Shown: piece after piece, positions 42,701-49,609 of the stretch | Numbering within the stretch: the first letter of the stretch is position 1 | Layout: every line of letters begins with the position of its first letter | DNA from: Balanoglossus misakiensis | Taxonomy: Eukaryota > Hemichordata | Direction: 5' to 3' | NCBI GenBank assembly: GCA_040954595.2 | Contig: CM082590.2 | Span: forward strand, 8,742,001-8,806,000 | DNA: 64,000 bases | The notes under the pieces: model-generated | What the model saw: the letters and a program-made list of their open reading frames with translations, nothing else | The model's database searches: none | Told to the model about the DNA's origin: nothing | Translations under genes and position numbers: made by a program

Positions 42701-44812
42701 TTATTGTCTCACTGTATGATTGTAATTGTTTGTGGTTTTGGATCCCCAATATTTCTTTAATCATAATAATATCACAAAATTACCAAAGATTATGTTAAGG
42801 TGACTTTAAGATTAAACTATTCAACTTGGCTGCCTGTGTAAAAATTGGCTTGTTGTGAGATTTTGAGGATGAACTAAAAACATATGCATGTCAAAAATTT
42901 GTCCGATGATAATTGTTTAAACAATAATGTATGCCCCAATATGCAATAATTGACAAAAGTACATATTATGGAGTAAATGCAATGATTTCTTTTGGCTAGG
43001 GTTGATATATCAATGAGCAGGATCATTATGGTATTGGCATCAAATGGTTTAGATAATTCATTATCAGTGGCATACTGTAGTCCCCACTGGAGCACTAGAA
43101 ATGAAATTATTGAAGTTCTAAATACAGTTGTTGTGTAATTCAGTATTTAAGGATTGTGCCTTGCATACATTCATGAATCAAAATATTTCTTTTCTTGTGT
43201 ACAGCTTTTGTTTGTGAAGAAGTCATCTTCGGAAAGAGAAGATGTCGTGGTATTGGATCCAAGATGGTTGTGTTACAGGATATTTGGACCAATGTTGGCC
43301 ACCCCTTTATTTGCAGAATTCAGTTCCAGATTCAAGAGAGATTGCTTTCAGACGATGGATCAGATAGAAGATGTACTTGGTGACCGTGTAAACAGCAAAC
43401 TTCTCATCGACCTTCTGGAAGATTTTGAGCTTCTCTGTCATGCACATGGCCTCACAAGGACTGGAGAGAAACTTTTCGTCATACCAGGGCTTCAAGACGA
43501 TGACATGCCTAAAGATCAATGGAAATTGAATCGCATGAAGAAAATCTACCGTGGAATACGGTTTGAATGCCATGATGAATCAGATTCCTTTACAGCAGGC
43601 TTCTTCCCAAGATTACAGACCCGTCTATATAAGCGTTTCACCAACCTTGGCCAACCACCCAGTGGCTTATGGAAAAATGGTATCAAAGTGTGCCATGATA
43701 TTGAAGGTCTTGTCTTTATGACCAATGGGAGAAGGGCAGTCAATGTCTGCGTACGAGTTGAAGACAAGAATTTAATTGGTGAGGGCTACAAGCTTCTTGA
43801 GATGGTTTCCAAAGACATACAGGATGTCTTCTCAATTGCCTGTCCAGGCAACAGGATGAATCAGCTTATCCTGAGTGCAGATTCTCTTGCAAACCACGAC
43901 ATGGAACAAGTTGGGTTTTACACTCTCGATGACGTGCTACACGCAGAAGATATGGGGAGGAAAGTGTACAACGAGGAAGTTGGAAAAGCAGAAGATGTTT
44001 GTGACCTGCTTTGTCAAGGTCATGACACAACGATCTTACGACATAAGTGGAAACGCTGTGATATCAAATGGATGCTTGAAGAAACCAAAAGAAAACTGAC
44101 CATGAGTATGGACATTCAACGTGCACCATCTTTGCACTACGCCAGCATGGCCGAACATATGGGAATCGTCTACCAGGATGTCAGGGCACTTGAAGAGATT
44201 GCGGGTCGGGCAGGCAAACCAGTTACAGTATACATCTTTGTAGAGTGGTGTCGTAGATGCGCAGAGAAGAAACGTCATCAAAGGGAAAAAGACACCACAG
44301 AATTCCCGGCCACTTCTCATGACACACATGATGTTGATAGTGGTTTTGCAACGATGTCACCGTCATCACAACAACCAGACCCAAGCGTTCAATTCCGACG
44401 AGGAAAAGACACCACTACAGCTGCAGAATTCCCGGCCACTTCTCATGACACACATGATGTTGATAGTGGTTTTGCAACGATGTCACCATCATCACAACAA
44501 CCAGACTCAAGCGTCCAATTCCGACGAGGAAGAGACACCACTACAGCTGCAGGTGCCAGAGCCATCTCACCTGACATAGAGACCTCCGAAGGTCGTTCAG
44601 CAAAAATGTCACAGTCATCAACATCGTCACCCCAACAAGATTCTGATGAAGAAGTGAATGCTCAGAAAACAAGACGGAAGTATCCACATTTAAAGGGACC
44701 TGTCTTCGAAAGCAACTTTGAGAATCTGTTGGCAATATTCAGCACCATGGGAAGAGAGGACATGATCGGATTGATTGAAGAGATGTTCGAGACATTGGAA
44801 GAACGCAGATAG
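30738..44812 (+). CDS. Ankyrin-ROC-COR-death protein (kinase-less DAPK-like Roco)
   Basis: Twenty-nine coding exons join without a frame break to 1,525 residues. In order: N-terminus MGNFCCKK, with possible myristoyl and palmitoyl sites; three short related segments (1-63); an ankyrin entry repeat (64-92); 17 repeats of 33-34 residues (93-654); two diverged ankyrin exons (655-712); ROC GTPase with P-loop GDGGVGKTT (737-745), DFAGQ (788-792) and SRAD (868-871); COR domain with VVVLDPRWLC; a death-type region from about 1283. The order ankyrin-ROC-COR-death is that of DAPK1, but there is no kinase and no room for one before the start codon. An in-frame TAG at 30636-30638 supports the start. Known for Roco proteins: the ROC-COR pair is a dimeric GTPase switch, and ankyrin arrays bind proteins. 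A role in death or immune signalling is inference. Confidence 0.9.
31304..31473 (+). mobile_element. hAT-like MITE, copy 2 (in intron 1)
   Basis: AGTGTTTTTGCTAAGG to TAACCAAAACACT. Flanks TGACCATC and TGACCATG are an 8-bp duplication with one mismatch. Very similar to 4557-4722, suggesting recent activity. Confidence 0.75.
31607..31672 (+). CDS. Ank-Roco exon 2
   Basis: 66 nt, phase 0: VHPTDSESDEGTTALQEYKD then PQ. Acidic, probably flexible. Acceptor GGGGATATTTCAG, donor CAG|GTAAGT. Near copy of exon 3. Confidence 0.75.
31866..31931 (+). CDS. Ank-Roco exon 3
   Basis: 66 nt, phase 0: VHLTDCGSGSGTTAWQEHND then PQ. Shares flanking intron sequence with exons 1 and 2. Confidence 0.75.
32300..32386 (+). 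CDS. Ank-Roco exon 4: ankyrin entry repeat
   Basis: 87 nt: LLINAARDGDIAMIQSLKAQ then GADVKIQNK, an ankyrin repeat lacking the TPLH start, as usual for the first repeat of an array. Confidence 0.88.
32528..32626 (+). CDS. Ankyrin exon A2
   Basis: 99 nt: NGNTPLHYAARYGSEGRVGL then LLERKADANIQNK. It has the only LLERK in the array; later exons have LLEHK or LLVHK. Confidence 0.9.
32770..32868 (+). CDS. Ankyrin exon A3
   Basis: 99 nt: DGDTPLHYAARYGDEGRVRL then LLEHKADVTIQNK. Splice sites are conserved across the array (acceptor CATTACTTACAG, donor GTAAAT). Confidence 0.9.
33014..33115 (+). CDS. Ankyrin exon A4 (one extra codon)
   Basis: 102 nt: NGHTPLHFAAARYGSEGRVR then LLLEHKADANIQNK. A duplicated GCA adds one Ala in the first helix, making a 34-residue repeat. 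Confidence 0.9.
33276..33374 (+). CDS. Ankyrin exon A5
   Basis: 99 nt: DGNAPLHSAARFGDEGRVRL then LLEHKADVNIQNA. Ends with Ala codon GCG before the donor, as do A7 and A13. Confidence 0.9.
33519..33617 (+). CDS. Ankyrin exon A6
   Basis: 99 nt: NGDTPLHYAARSGDEGRVRL then LLEHKADVNIQNK. Confidence 0.9.
33706..33870 (+). mobile_element. Small insertion in the A6-A7 intron
   Basis: This intron is about 160 bp longer than its siblings. The extra part contains GGTATTATAAGTCGCACCCC twice, 82 bp apart, in a sequence not found in the other introns of the array. Element type not determined. Confidence 0.5.
33917..34015 (+). CDS. Ankyrin exon A7
   Basis: 99 nt: NGNTPLHIAAGWGNKGRVRM then LLEHKADATIQNA. 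First exon of the block A7-A12 that was copied as A13-A17. Confidence 0.9.
34159..34257 (+). CDS. Ankyrin exon A8
   Basis: 99 nt: NGDTPLHFAARSGDEGRVRL then LLEHKADVNIQNK. Same protein as A14. Confidence 0.9.
34466..34564 (+). CDS. Ankyrin exon A9
   Basis: 99 nt: DGDTPLHYAAKYSDEGRVRL then LLEHKADVKIQNK. Supplies the 5' part of hybrid exon A15. Confidence 0.9.
34716..34814 (+). CDS. Ankyrin exon A10
   Basis: 99 nt: KEDTPLHLAAGSGDEGRVRL then LLEHKADVNIQNE. The first residue pair KE is unique in the array. Supplies the 3' part of A15. Confidence 0.9.
34960..35058 (+). CDS. Ankyrin exon A11
   Basis: 99 nt: DGDTPLHFAARYGDEGRVRL then LLEHNADVNIQNK. The Asn in LLEHN is shared only with A16. Confidence 0.9.
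35228..35326 (+). CDS. Ankyrin exon A12
   Basis: 99 nt: CGDTPLHYATRYSDEGRVRM then LLVHKADANIQNK. The Cys start and LLVHK are shared only with A17. Confidence 0.9.
35487..35585 (+). CDS. Ankyrin exon A13 (A5/A7 hybrid)
   Basis: 99 nt: DGNAPLHLAVGSDDEGRVRM then LLEHKADATIQNA. The start and upstream intron match A5; the end and downstream intron match A7. Confidence 0.9.
35655..36311. mobile_element. Transposon with inner palindrome, in the A13-A14 intron
   Basis: About 650 bp interrupts an intron otherwise like the A7-A8 intron. The left part is a fold-back: TCACGATTTGAAGCCTGC (35682) pairs with GCAGGCTTCAAATCGTGA (35795), centred on GATGATGCCCGAGCCGCAGG. The ends are approximate inverted repeats (ATAATAACAC and GTGTAATAAT). 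A minus-strand frame of 80 codons inside is unassigned. The superfamily is not clear. Confidence 0.7.
36388..36486 (+). CDS. Ankyrin exon A14
   Basis: 99 nt: NGDTPLHFAARSGDEGRVRL then LLEHKADVNIQNK; duplicate of A8, including long stretches of flanking intron. Confidence 0.9.
36695..36793 (+). CDS. Ankyrin exon A15 (A9/A10 hybrid)
   Basis: 99 nt: DGDTPLHYAAKYSDEGRVRL then LLEHKADVNIQNE. The first part is A9, the last codons and following intron are A10, so one exon was lost by recombination within exons. Confidence 0.9.
36938..37036 (+). CDS. Ankyrin exon A16
   Basis: 99 nt: DGDTPLHYAARYGDEGRVRL then LLEHNADVNIQNK; copy of A11 with Phe to Tyr. Confidence 0.9.
37206..37304 (+). CDS. Ankyrin exon A17
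   Basis: 99 nt: CGDTPLHYATRYSDEGRVRM then LLVHKADANIQNK; copy of A12. Confidence 0.9.
37461..37559 (+). CDS. Ankyrin exon A18
   Basis: 99 nt: IGDTPLHIVTRYDDEGCVRL then LLEHKADANIHNK. The most diverged of the array exons; its acceptor region has a duplicated CTTACA. Confidence 0.85.
38058..38084 (+). pseudogene. 3' remnant of an ankyrin exon
   Basis: AAAGCTGATGCTAACATTCA and AAACAAG|GTAAATACCAA are the last nine codons and donor of an array exon. The 5' part is replaced by unrelated sequence (37600-38050), so there is no acceptor. Confidence 0.8.
38108..39177. mobile_element. Non-autonomous pogo/Tigger-like element
   Basis: TACAGTCGAACGCGGATAAT then CCGAAC at the left is mirrored by GTCCGGATAATCGGCGTTCG then ACTGTA at the right. 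TA ends, about 1.07 kb, no recognisable transposase. It separates array remnants on its two sides. Confidence 0.8.
39265..39345 (+). pseudogene. Decayed ankyrin exon
   Basis: TTCATTACTGAAACTATGGA, CACCTTTACAATATGCAGCA and GTGTCAGATTGTTGTTGGAT align with the array exon and its acceptor. The acceptor AG is lost and about 20 nt are deleted. Confidence 0.75.
39697..39804 (+). CDS. Ank-Roco exon 22: old ankyrin repeat
   Basis: 108 nt: DGNTALHIAAMSSSWRRDYV then VKLLLQYGADIDCKNK. Diverged from the array with a 3-residue insertion, so it belongs to the ancestral gene body. Confidence 0.88.
40049..40114 (+). CDS. Ank-Roco exon 23: last half ankyrin repeat
   Basis: 66 nt: TGKTPLDVASWSVQVVLLDY then IR. 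Acceptor AAATTTAG, donor AGG|GTGAGT. Confidence 0.8.
40260..40379 (+). CDS. Ank-Roco exon 24: ROC P-loop
   Basis: 120 nt: KRDEFSDLMTESGMECDTFK, then LFFAGDGGVGKTTLLKSLQR. GDGGVGKT is a complete Walker A motif, so nucleotide binding is expected. Confidence 0.93.
40775..40935. mobile_element. MITE, TTTTCGCGAG family, in the ROC intron
   Basis: TACTATAAAACGGGTTATTT at the left is mirrored by AAAATAACCCGTTTTACAGT and A at the right, with inner CGCGAG/GTCGTG arms. Relative of 372-574. Confidence 0.75.
40998..41237 (+). CDS. Ank-Roco exon 25: ROC switch II
   Basis: 240 nt, phase 0 with acceptor TTATCAAAG. It contains NASVWDFAGQAEYYVTHNMF (G3 motif DFAGQ, typical of Roco and Rab-like GTPases), then SILVFKATDENGQLNTFERV. 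Confidence 0.92.
41448..41592 (+). CDS. Ank-Roco exon 26: ROC base-recognition segment
   Basis: 145 nt: ILFWLRFLKGTTHMDRYSFD, EPGEGYKKPVVILVASRADQ and LKRVDMAL. SRAD replaces the classical NKxD; Roco proteins often deviate here. Ends in phase 1. Confidence 0.88.
41860..42011 (+). CDS. Ank-Roco exon 27: end of ROC
   Basis: 152 nt: ARHMLDEVLTRAQEMFQDYL, DICTNDIFLVNCRDSTDSKM, KQVRACLHQKK. The donor AAA|GTAATA restores phase 0, so it joins directly to 42386. Confidence 0.88.
42386..42562 (+). CDS. Ank-Roco exon 28: COR N-terminal part
   Basis: 177 nt: TVKTLPSVCTKIMEKKRELY, DDFPALYWIEYVARIKEIYP, TIDERFLQKATNYLHDIGE. The last part aligns with the DAPK1 segment ending LHSTGE. Confidence 0.9.
43205..44812 (+). 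CDS. Ank-Roco terminal exon: COR and split death-type domain
   Basis: One 1,608-nt exon, 535 residues, acceptor TGTACAG. It opens LLFVKKSSSEREDVVVLDPR then WLC, the COR signature shared with DAPK1, and continues with CHAHGLTRTGEKLFVIPGLQ and GIRFECHDES. From about 44070, KRKLTMSM and YASMAEHMGIVYQDVRALEE then VEWCRR look like death-domain helices 1-5. About 145 residues of disordered Ser/Thr/Gln-rich sequence follow, including a duplicated 42-residue unit. NFENLLAIFSTMGREDMIGL then IEEMFETLEERR at the end resembles the last helix of a death domain. The alignment is by eye, so the domain split is inference; the COR call is firm. Confidence 0.93.
   Translation, partial: LLFVKKSSSEREDVVVLDPRWLCYRIFGPMLATPLFAEFSSRFKRDCFQTMDQIEDVLGDRVNSKLLIDLLEDFELLCHAHGLTRTGEKLFVIPGLQDDDMPKDQWKLNRMKKIYRGIRFECHDESDSFTAGFFPRLQTRLYKRFTNLGQPPSGLWKNGIKVCHDIEGLVFMTNGRRAVNVCVRVEDKNLIGEGYKLLEMVSKDIQDVFSIACPGNRMNQLILSADSLANHDMEQVGFYTLDDVLHAEDMGRKVYNEEVGKAEDVCDLLCQGHDTTILRHKWKRCDIKWMLEETKRKLTMSMDIQRAPSLHYASMAEHMGIVYQDVRALEEIAGRAGKPVTVYIFVEWCRRCAEKKRHQREKDTTEFPATSHDTHDVDSGFATMSPSSQQPDPSVQFRRGKDTTTAAEFPATSHDTHDVDSGFATMSPSSQQPDSSVQFRRGRDTTTAAGARAISPDIETSEGRSAKMSQSSTSSPQQDSDEEVNAQKTRRKYPHLKGPVFESNFENLLAIFSTMGREDMIGLIEEMFETLEERR
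44293..44544 (+). repeat. 126-nt coding tandem repeat (42 residues, 2 copies)
   Basis: EFPATSHDTHDVDSGFATMS then PSSQQPD and SVQFRRG occur twice, with GAATTC at 44300 and 44426. Few differences between copies indicate recent duplication. The unit is in frame. Confidence 0.9.
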
Positions 44813-45077
44813 ACTGTCTCAAAAGAAGAGCAGATAACATGGGAAAACCAGAATTTGATTGCTTCAAATTCCACCCAGTAAACTAAAACCATGTGTGTTC
44901 AATGGCTATAGAAATGTCAGGGGTAACTGAAACATAAATCTGATTTGGAAATATTATAGCCATGCACCCCTATGCGACAGTTCAGTTCAGTTTTCTGAAA
45001 GTGCCTCAGAGAACTCTTGTTTGGAAATGGTTAAGTAATTCGTCTGAAATGCAAAATAGCATTTTGGACAGCAGTAC

Positions 45078-45083
45078 AATAAA
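45078..45083 (+). terminator. Poly(A) signal of the Ank-Roco gene
   Basis: AATAAA 266 nt after the stop codon, the first such hexamer downstream. Confidence 0.6.
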
Positions 45084-45220
45084 GGCATTCTTCATATAAA
45101 ATATAAACATTCTCAGATGTCATTTTTCATGTTAAGGACACATTAAGAACAAATTTTAGGTCCTGTACACCAAATTAAAAAGCTTGACTCATACTGATTG
45201 AAATCTAACACAAATCTCAG

Positions 45221-45574
45221 TTAAAGGGACAAAGTCTCTCTCTCGCTGGCCTTTTTCCATTGATTATGTTTGATACAAGACACTGTTTATGTTAATGTAC
45301 ATGTGGATATATAGTGAATCAATGATCAACCACACAAAACTTCCTTCCCACTTGTATGATATGAGAGTAAAAACTCGCCCAAAATGAATAAATGGTGAAG
45401 AACGATTATTCATTTTGGCGAGTTTTTTCACTCTGCTGTCTATAAGGGGGATGGAAGATGTGTGTGGTTGAACGTTCATTCACTATATATCCACATGTAA
45501 AATAACAAATGTTGTCTGGTATCAAATATAATTAATGGAAAAAGGGAAGCGAGAGAGAGACTTTGTCCCTTTAA
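45221..45574. mobile_element. Palindromic MITE, TTAA-flanked, second complete copy
   Basis: TTAAAGGGACAAAGTCTCTC to GAGAGACTTTGTCCCTTTAA; 354 bp, almost fully self-complementary, same family as 21932-22293. Confidence 0.9.
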
Positions 45575-45917
45575 TGAGACAACACACGAAATATCTGATT
45601 AAAAAAGTTTATTGCAAATGGAAGATGGAAGAAACTGCAACTGGGTAATTTAAATTCAAGTGTGGGTTTTATTAAAGTGTCTCATATGACATAGTTGTGA
45701 ACGATGAAAGTTGGCGAAAAGTTTAACTGCTACAATGCACATCACTGAAAATTTTCCTGGTACATTTATTACTGCAATTTATTCTTCTTTTAGACAAAAA
45801 AAAGTTCACAAACTTTTTGTCCATATGCAAACATGAACTGCACTGGTTACGATAAGAATGCCCTAAAGCAGTAAAAATGGTGTTTACACCCAGCCCTTTG
45901 ACTTGAAACCAAATAAT

Positions 45918-46115
45918 TTTGATGGTTATTGCAAGAGGGCGATCGTGACAATTTGACAACAGGAGAGGGTTGACTTGAACAAAAGGGGGGCTTTAACGTT
46001 GATGACTGTTGCAAGAGGGCGATCGTGATAATTTGACAACAGGAGAGGGTTGACTTGAACAAAAGGGAGACTTTTACGTTGATAACTGTTGCAAGAGGGC
46101 GATCGTTATATCTTG
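45918..46115 (+). repeat. 80-bp tandem repeat, about 2.5 copies
   Basis: GCAAGAGGGCGATCGT occurs at 45931, 46011 and 46091, with AATTTGACAACAGGAGAGGG between. The third unit runs into sequence that recurs near 62385-62530 (GTTGCCAAGGCTTTAT vs GTTGGCAAGGCTTTAT), marking a dispersed repeat. Confidence 0.85.
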
Positions 46116-46859
46116 ACAACCGTTGCCAAGGCTTTATGATGACAGTACTGAACTTGTCGATAAATCAAAGATTGAAACGACTATATAGAAACTCAACCTG
46201 CTCCTCGCCAACATAATTTGCCAGATTTGCGAGTTTAATGTTTTTAACATGACGTCTTGCTTTTCCCATCATTCATAAGTTTCTGCACTAATATGCATTG
46301 ATCTCAACTTTAGTCTTCCTATACAAACAAATATTTTTAAATAACCCTAGAGTGGCATATTCCGTATATTGATTAGAAACGCTCGCGATTGTAGTGCCTT
46401 TACTATGTTTCTCTCGAATTCCATTTCTACCTTTGAGGCTCTTAGACGCAAAGCAACGTTCAATTTCCATGAGCGCCTAAATAAGAGTGAAATGTACTCA
46501 TTTTAACATTGAAAACCTCGTATACTCAGTTTTATTCCAAACGTATTCAAAACTTTTAGAAATATAATGTATTTTAAAATATTCGTTTCTGCAACTTTTT
46601 ATTACTGTTTTGTATACATGTATGGGTTTTGCGCACACTTTTGTGTCTTGCATATGTCCTGAAATAAAGTTATTACATGTATTATTATTTTAATTTCATG
46701 TACATGTACCAAAGTCGATAAATACACTTTTATACAACGTCAAAAGTGGTGAGGGTCATGAAAATAGTACGATTTAACTAGTCTTAATTCATTACCCAAA
46801 GCTAAGGAGTCTGACCATAGTCTTGAGTACTTTTCAGACTCTTTAGCTAGGTGAAAATA

Positions 46860-47160
46860 ATCCAGGCGAATGAAAGTCTGGCGCATGCGCTGGCTAGTCA
46901 CGTGAGACGCAGTGATCAGCGAAAAAGGAAGCATCAGCGCGTATCACCACTAGGGGCGCACTATTGACCTTTGACCTTAAACGCACGTGTAACGTTTGTT
47001 TACATGTATTTGAGTACGGAGACGTCCTAGAAGTTCGCGTATAGCCCGAAATTGCCTCAAACTTTCACTAAGTCCACTCAACAATCGTCCGCGGTTTCTA
47101 TATTGGTTGCCAAATCTTCACGCTTTGGGGTAGCAGACTGACTTCACAGGAAAACTGCGG
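46860..47160 (+). promoter_or_regulatory. Possible CpG promoter with NRF1 and E-box motifs
   Basis: GCGCATGCGC (46881-46890) is a full NRF1 site, followed by TCACGTGA and CCACTAGGGGCGCA, which is one base short of a CTCF core. A donor-like ACTGCG|GTGAGA follows at 47159. No coding exon was found downstream on the plus strand. The CACGTGAGACGCAG segment also occurs in the 493-bp repeats at 54990 and 55483, so part of this is repeat-derived. Confidence 0.3.
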
Positions 47161-47773
47161 TGAGATTCTAGTTTTGCATCATTTGTTGATGTTGTTATGT
47201 TGACATTGCGAAGCTGCGCTAGCGCTATAGGGCATCCAACACCAGCATACTTGTAAAGTAGTCAGTATAAAATCACACAGCCCGGCCCTGTCGATCAGAG
47301 ATAAGGTTTAACGTAGCTGTCCAGCCTTCAGGGTTCGAAGGGGCCTGTCCGGTTATGCCCACAGGGCCCTCAAGTCAACCACTCGAAGCCCTAAACTGAT
47401 TACAACTGTTTACAATCTATGGCTTCTTGTGGTTACGCCCACTTCACTCCTATAACAACACACTCTTGTTGTTTGAATAAACGAATCAGAAATCATGTAC
47501 TCCAATCCGCTGTCAAAACAACTGATTCCTAAATCGTCGATAGCCAGATAATGTCAGTGCGCGATAGTTTTCGGTTCTAAAATTTCCCTTGTTAATAATA
47601 AAATTGGGATGTAAATGTCAATTAATGTCAGTTTCACATGAAATGGTCACCTGATTGTCAATGTAGGTTTCATTGATATTGTTCGTTTCATTCTCATACA
47701 AGTTTTGGTGCGTGCGTGTAAATGTGGATATCCCATTTCTTATGTATATTATATATACAAAGGGACCTTTTGG

Positions 47774-49420
47774 TGAAAAGGAAAATTCCCGACTTTGCCA
47801 ACTTTGTTGAAATTGTGATTTGTGGACATTTTTTATGGGTTATAGCTCATGAAAATTGTCAGAACAGGAAAAATTCCCGACTTCGCAAAATTTGGTGAAA
47901 TTGTGATTTGGGGACATATTTTATGGGTTATACCTCATGAAAATTGTCAGGACAGGAAAAATTCCCCACTTTGCCAACTTTGGTGAAATTGTGATCTGGG
48001 GACATATTTCATGGGCTATAGCTCATGAAAATTGTCAGGACAGGAAAAACTCCCAACTTTGCAAACTTTGGTGAAATTGTGATCTGGGGACATATTTCAT
48101 GGGCTATAGCTCATGAAAATTGTCAGGACAGGAAAAACTCCCAACTTTGCAAACTTTGGTGAAATTGTGATCTGGGGACATTTTTCATGGGTTATACCTC
48201 ATGAAAATTGTCACAACAGAAAAAAATTCCCCACTTTGCCAACTTTAGTGAAATTGTGATCTGGGGACATATTTCATGGGTTATACCTCATGAAAATTTT
48301 CAGGACAGGAAAAACTCCCAACTTTGCAAACTTTGGTGAAATTGTGATCTGGGGACATATTTCATGGGTTATAGCTCATGAAAATTGTCAGGACAGGAAA
48401 AACTCCCAACTTTGCAAACTTTGGTGAAATTGTGATCTGGGGACATATTTCATGGGTTATAGCTCATGAAAATTGTCAGGACAGAAAAAATTCCCGACTT
48501 TGCCAACTTTGGTGAGATTGTGATCTGGGGACACATTTCATGGGTTATAGCTCATGAAAATTGTCAGGACAGGAAAAACTCCCAACTTTGCAAACTTTGG
48601 TGAAATTGTGATCTGGGGACATATTTCATGGGCTATAGCTCATGAAAATTGTCAGGACAGGAAAAACTCCCAACTTTGCAAACTTTGGTGAAATTGTGAT
48701 CTGGGGACATTTTTCATGGGTTATACCTCATGAAAATTGTCAGGACAGAAAAAATTCCCCACTTTGCCAACTTTGGTGAAATTGTGATCTGGGGACATTT
48801 TTCATGGGTTATACCTCATGAAAATTGTCACAACAGAAAAAAATTCCCCACTTTGCAAACTTTGGTGAGATTGTGATCTGGGAACATATTTCATGGGCTA
48901 TAGCTCATGAAAATTGTCAGGACAGGAAAAACTCCCCACTTTGCAAACTTTGGTGAAATTGTGATCTGGGGACATATTTCATGGGTTATAGCTCATGAAA
49001 ATTGTCAGGACAGGAAAAACTCCCAACTTTGCAAACTTTGGTGAAATTGTGATCTGGGGACATATTTCATGGGTTATAGCTCATGAAAATTGTCAGGACA
49101 GGAAAAACTCCCAACTTTGCAAACTTTGGTGAAATTGTGATCTGGGGACATATTTCATGGGTTATAGCTCATGAAAATTGTCAGGACAGGAAAAACTCCC
49201 AACTTTGCAAACTTTGGTAAAATTGTGATTTGGGGACATATTTCATGGGTTATAGCTGATGAAAATTGTCAGGACAGGAAAAACTCCCAACTTTGCAAAC
49301 TTTGGTAAAATTGTGATCTGGGGACACATTTCATGGGCTGTAGCTGATGAAAATTGTCAGGACAGGAAAAATTCCCAACTTTGCAAACTTTGGTGAGATT
49401 GTGATTTTGAGACATATTAC
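47774..49420 (+). repeat. 88-bp satellite, about 19 copies
   Basis: The unit contains CCCAACTTTGCAAACTTTGG, TGAAATTGTGATCTGGGGAC and TTTCATGGGTTATAGCTCATG. Spacing of GGAAAAACTCCC is 88 bp (48042, 48130 and on). Each unit contains a small inverted repeat TTTCATG...CATGAAA. Stops in all frames, so not coding. Confidence 0.95.
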
Positions 49421-49609
49421 AGGGCTAAAATGTCAAACAACTCATAAGGCTAGGACCCCCAATGTTCTGCTGAGGTTGTTAATAAAGTGGGGCAAATGCT
49501 CTCTGGAGATTTAAATCTTTAGGTCATTTTGGAAAAAAATGAGGTCAATCATACCAAAGCTCATGATATACATAAATATAGGTCTATCGCTAACTCCAGA
49601 CTAAGAACA

